From positions 1 through 64,000 of IMG/VR virus record IMGVR_UViG_3300033146_001635: DNA of 64,000 nt. The stretch is one strand, 5' to 3'. The notes below the pieces were generated by a model. The model ran no database searches. It was given only the letters and a program-made list of their open reading frames with translations, and was not told the DNA's origin. Shown here piece by piece: positions 62,277 through 64,000 of the stretch. The position numbers and the translations under genes were made by a program. Source of the DNA: a virus. Every line of letters starts with the position of its first letter. The first letter of the stretch is position 1.

Positions 62277-62594
62277 ATGGGTAAAACAATTAGAAGGAAG
62301 AATTCTAAACCGGATTATCTGCTCAATTACCATGACCCCATGTTCGACCACAATGAGGCGAAGTGGTATTGGAGAAATCATCAGATTAAATATATGGGCA
62401 AAGAGCATCAGCGCCGTATTGCCCGATATTTTTCTGATGCCGGAACTACGATGAATCAGGCCCCTAGTTGGTATAGGAAAATGTTGAATCGTAAATTCCG
62501 TCGCAAGAATTCGCATATTCTTGTGAAAATCCAGAAAGGGCATGATAAAGAATTCATCCCGTTTAAGAAAAATCTTCTGTGGTTGTGGTGGTAA
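62277..62594 (+). CDS. Small basic protein of unknown function
   Basis: The 105-residue, Arg-, Lys-, His- and Trp-rich protein (KPDYLLNYHDPMFDHNEAKW, HQRRIARYFSDAG) ends in LLWLWW. AAAAGGAGTTTTTGG precedes the ATG. The base composition is clearly richer in G and C than all neighbouring genes, which suggests different selection or recent transfer. It may bind RNA or DNA. It ends at a hairpin and then a terminator. Confidence 0.68.
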   Translation: MGKTIRRKNSKPDYLLNYHDPMFDHNEAKWYWRNHQIKYMGKEHQRRIARYFSDAGTTMNQAPSWYRKMLNRKFRRKNSHILVKIQKGHDKEFIPFKKNLLWLWW

Positions 62595-62611
62595 GTATTG
62601 TTTACCACCAG

Positions 62612-62663
62612 AAATCTCCCCATTATTCTATTAATTTAGAATGATGGGGAGATTTTCTTTTTT
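62612..62663 (+). terminator. Intrinsic terminator
   Basis: An 18-base stem (62612-62629 with 62638-62655, one wobble) is followed by a T-rich run. A smaller hairpin (TGGTGGTAA with TTACCACCA, 62586-62610) covers the stop codon before it. Confidence 0.82.
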
Positions 62664-62672
62664 GGAGGTTAA

Positions 62673-63614
62673 ATGTATACAACAATTGATAGTATCAATA
62701 ATGTGCTTACATCATATAAAAATGGAAACTACAATGTTATTATTTTAAAAGATGGTACTAAAATTAGACAAACAATTGATAATGAATTTCAACCAGATTT
62801 TCCAGAATCAATGGATGTTAAAATAACAAATAGATGTGATTTAAATTGTAATTATTGCCATGAAAATTCTGTAGAAAATGGTCGGCATTGTAATATTGAA
62901 CAATTAATTTCAGTTTTAAAAAATTTTCCAGTACCCGGTGTTGAATTAGCCATTGGTGGTGGTAATCCATTGGAACATCCATATCTTATTGATTTTTTAC
63001 AATGGGCTAAATCTAATGGATTTATTTGTAATTTAACAATAAATGGTAAACACATAAATCATATTTTAAATAAAATTATAGAAAAAAATCTAATTCATGG
63101 ATTAGGTATTTCATATACAAATGAAACAGAAAAATTAATTGAATATCCCCACACAGTCTGTCATTTAATTGCAGGTATTCATTCTATTAAGAATATTCAA
63201 CATGCATTAGATATATATGGAAAAGTTTTAATTCTTGGATATAAAAATGTAGGGAGAGGATCTACTTTTGGAGTTAAAAACAATAAAGAAATAAATAATA
63301 ATATTCTACAATTATCAAATAATTTATGGAAATTATTTCAACACGAAGGTATTATAAGTTTTGATTGTTTAGCAATTGACCAATTACATTTAAAAAAATA
63401 TTTTACTAACCATGAATGGGAAACATTTTATATGGGCGATGATGGAAAGTTTTCTATGTATTTTGATGCTGTTAATATGATATATGGTAGAAGTTCAACA
63501 TTACAACACAGAGAAATGGAATTTTGTAAAGATATTCATATATTTAACTTTTTTAAAAAAATATCCAATATAAAAAGAGACATAGATGAGGTGATTAATA
63601 ATGTTAATAAATAA
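62673..63614 (+). CDS. Radical SAM protein
   Basis: The 313-residue protein carries the [4Fe-4S] motif NRCDLNCNYCHE (Cys55, Cys59, Cys62; CxxxCxxC) and a GGGNP motif (SAM-binding, after VELAIGG). The N-terminal 45 residues form a small extra domain, and the C-terminal part lacks the Cys-rich SPASM motif. It could modify a peptide, a nucleotide or RNA. GGAGG lies before the ATG. Its 3' end overlaps the next gene by 14 bases. With the FolE2 gene elsewhere, a QueE role was considered, but the length (about 210 residues in QueE) and form do not fit. Confidence 0.82.
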   Translation: MYTTIDSINNVLTSYKNGNYNVIILKDGTKIRQTIDNEFQPDFPESMDVKITNRCDLNCNYCHENSVENGRHCNIEQLISVLKNFPVPGVELAIGGGNPLEHPYLIDFLQWAKSNGFICNLTINGKHINHILNKIIEKNLIHGLGISYTNETEKLIEYPHTVCHLIAGIHSIKNIQHALDIYGKVLILGYKNVGRGSTFGVKNNKEINNNILQLSNNLWKLFQHEGIISFDCLAIDQLHLKKYFTNHEWETFYMGDDGKFSMYFDAVNMIYGRSSTLQHREMEFCKDIHIFNFFKKISNIKRDIDEVINNVNK

Positions 63615-64000
63615 ACGTATTGGTATATTTGAAACAAATTCATCTTCTTCTCATTCAGTATCTGTTTCTATAAACAATAATAATTTAAAATGTTGTTTAA
63701 AAAAATATGATGAAGATGGTTTTATAGTTATCCGTACTGAGGGTGGTGAATTTGGATGGGAGGTTGATTACTTTCAAGACGCTGAAACAAAATTATCATA
63801 TTTGATTACATATATTTTTAGAAATTTTGATATATCAGATATAGATGAAGATATAAATAAAATGACACCTAGTGAACAATGTAAGATATTAAACAGTTTA
63901 AATTTACCAAAATACCTAAATAAATCAGATTATGAATTATATCAGAAATTAGAAAAAATAATTTGTAAATTTTGCACATGTGATAAATTACGAGTAGAAA
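63601..64000 (+). CDS. Phage protein with FETNSSSSHS motif, 3' end outside window
   Basis: The frame runs from ATG 63601 to the edge (133 residues seen) with no stop. It begins MLINKRIGIFETNSSSSHSV, an N-terminal motif seen in other phage proteins of unknown function, then continues with acidic and aromatic sequence and a short CKFCTCDK. GAGGTG lies before the ATG. The overlap with the radical SAM gene suggests they act together, for example with this protein as substrate or partner. Confidence 0.7.
   Translation, partial: MLINKRIGIFETNSSSSHSVSVSINNNNLKCCLKKYDEDGFIVIRTEGGEFGWEVDYFQDAETKLSYLITYIFRNFDISDIDEDINKMTPSEQCKILNSLNLPKYLNKSDYELYQKLEKIICKFCTCDKLRVE

Noticed and set aside
62172-62543. 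Frames opposite and in another phase of the 62277 gene
   Set aside because: The 62277 frame has AAAAGGAG and clean start and stop; the others lack sites and overlap it wholly.
1-64000. tRNA genes, CRISPR arrays, insertion sequences, attachment sites
   Set aside because: No cloverleaf, regular spaced direct repeats, transposase or integrase was seen by eye; a tRNA scan would settle the first point.

Overview
The window is a stretch of a very AT-rich genome of a large (probably jumbo) contractile-tailed bacteriophage. It carries a T4-type tail sheath, tail tube, baseplate wedge proteins (gp6/gpJ-like and gp25-like), a large terminase, a very long tape-measure candidate, tail fibres, an amidase endolysin, and its own multisubunit RNA polymerase. 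I see no rRNA, tRNA, CRISPR array, transposase or integrase. The lipoprotein, the secreted proteins and the amidase endolysin would suit a Gram-negative host, but the host is not readable from the sequence.

Layout. (1) 1-4281, + strand: a ubiquitin-like cassette made of a JAMM/MPN peptidase (open at the left edge), an E1/ThiF-like enzyme, a protein with two SAP-like domains and a C-terminal ubiquitin-like domain, a second degenerate E1-like protein, and a possible E2-like protein. (2) 4402-11095, +: RNA polymerase beta-prime and beta, each as one chain, followed by a FolE2-type GTP cyclohydrolase whose start overlaps the beta stop codon. (3) 11111-15995, +: small unknown genes, a polymerase-palm-like protein, an RlaP-like nucleotidyltransferase and a membrane-anchored protein. 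(4) 16043-16441, -: a secreted nuclease-like protein. (5) 16517-29198, +: hub candidate, terminase, metallopeptidase, 2045-aa tape-measure candidate and a tube-initiator candidate. (6) 29195-46245, -: baseplate, tube, sheath, and a family of paralogous membrane proteins, ending with the amidase. (7) 46381-47545, +: two unknown genes. (8) 47596-60965, -: membrane proteins including a PrsW-like protease, a methyltransferase, a deoxyribosyltransferase-like protein, secreted proteins, two GAF-type proteins and tail fibres. (9) 61141 to the right edge, +: zinc-ribbon DNA-binding protein, (p)ppGpp-hydrolase-like HD protein, a small basic protein, a radical SAM protein and a gene cut by the window edge.

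Regulation. A 15-base motif, GAACATAWWAWTGAA, occurs eight times between genes (two copies looser at their 3' end), always pointing at the next gene about 30-65 bases away. It is a strong candidate for a promoter of the phage's own RNA polymerase. A different 30-base motif lies upstream of the + genes at 46381 and 61141, back to back with copies of the first motif. Strong intrinsic terminators separate several units.

The main points for a second look are the ubiquitin-like cassette beside an unsplit phage RNA polymerase, the promoter motif, a DUF192-like gene cut by an in-frame TGA, a five-member membrane protein family with a decayed sixth copy, and a short peptide motif shared between that family and the giant tape-measure candidate.
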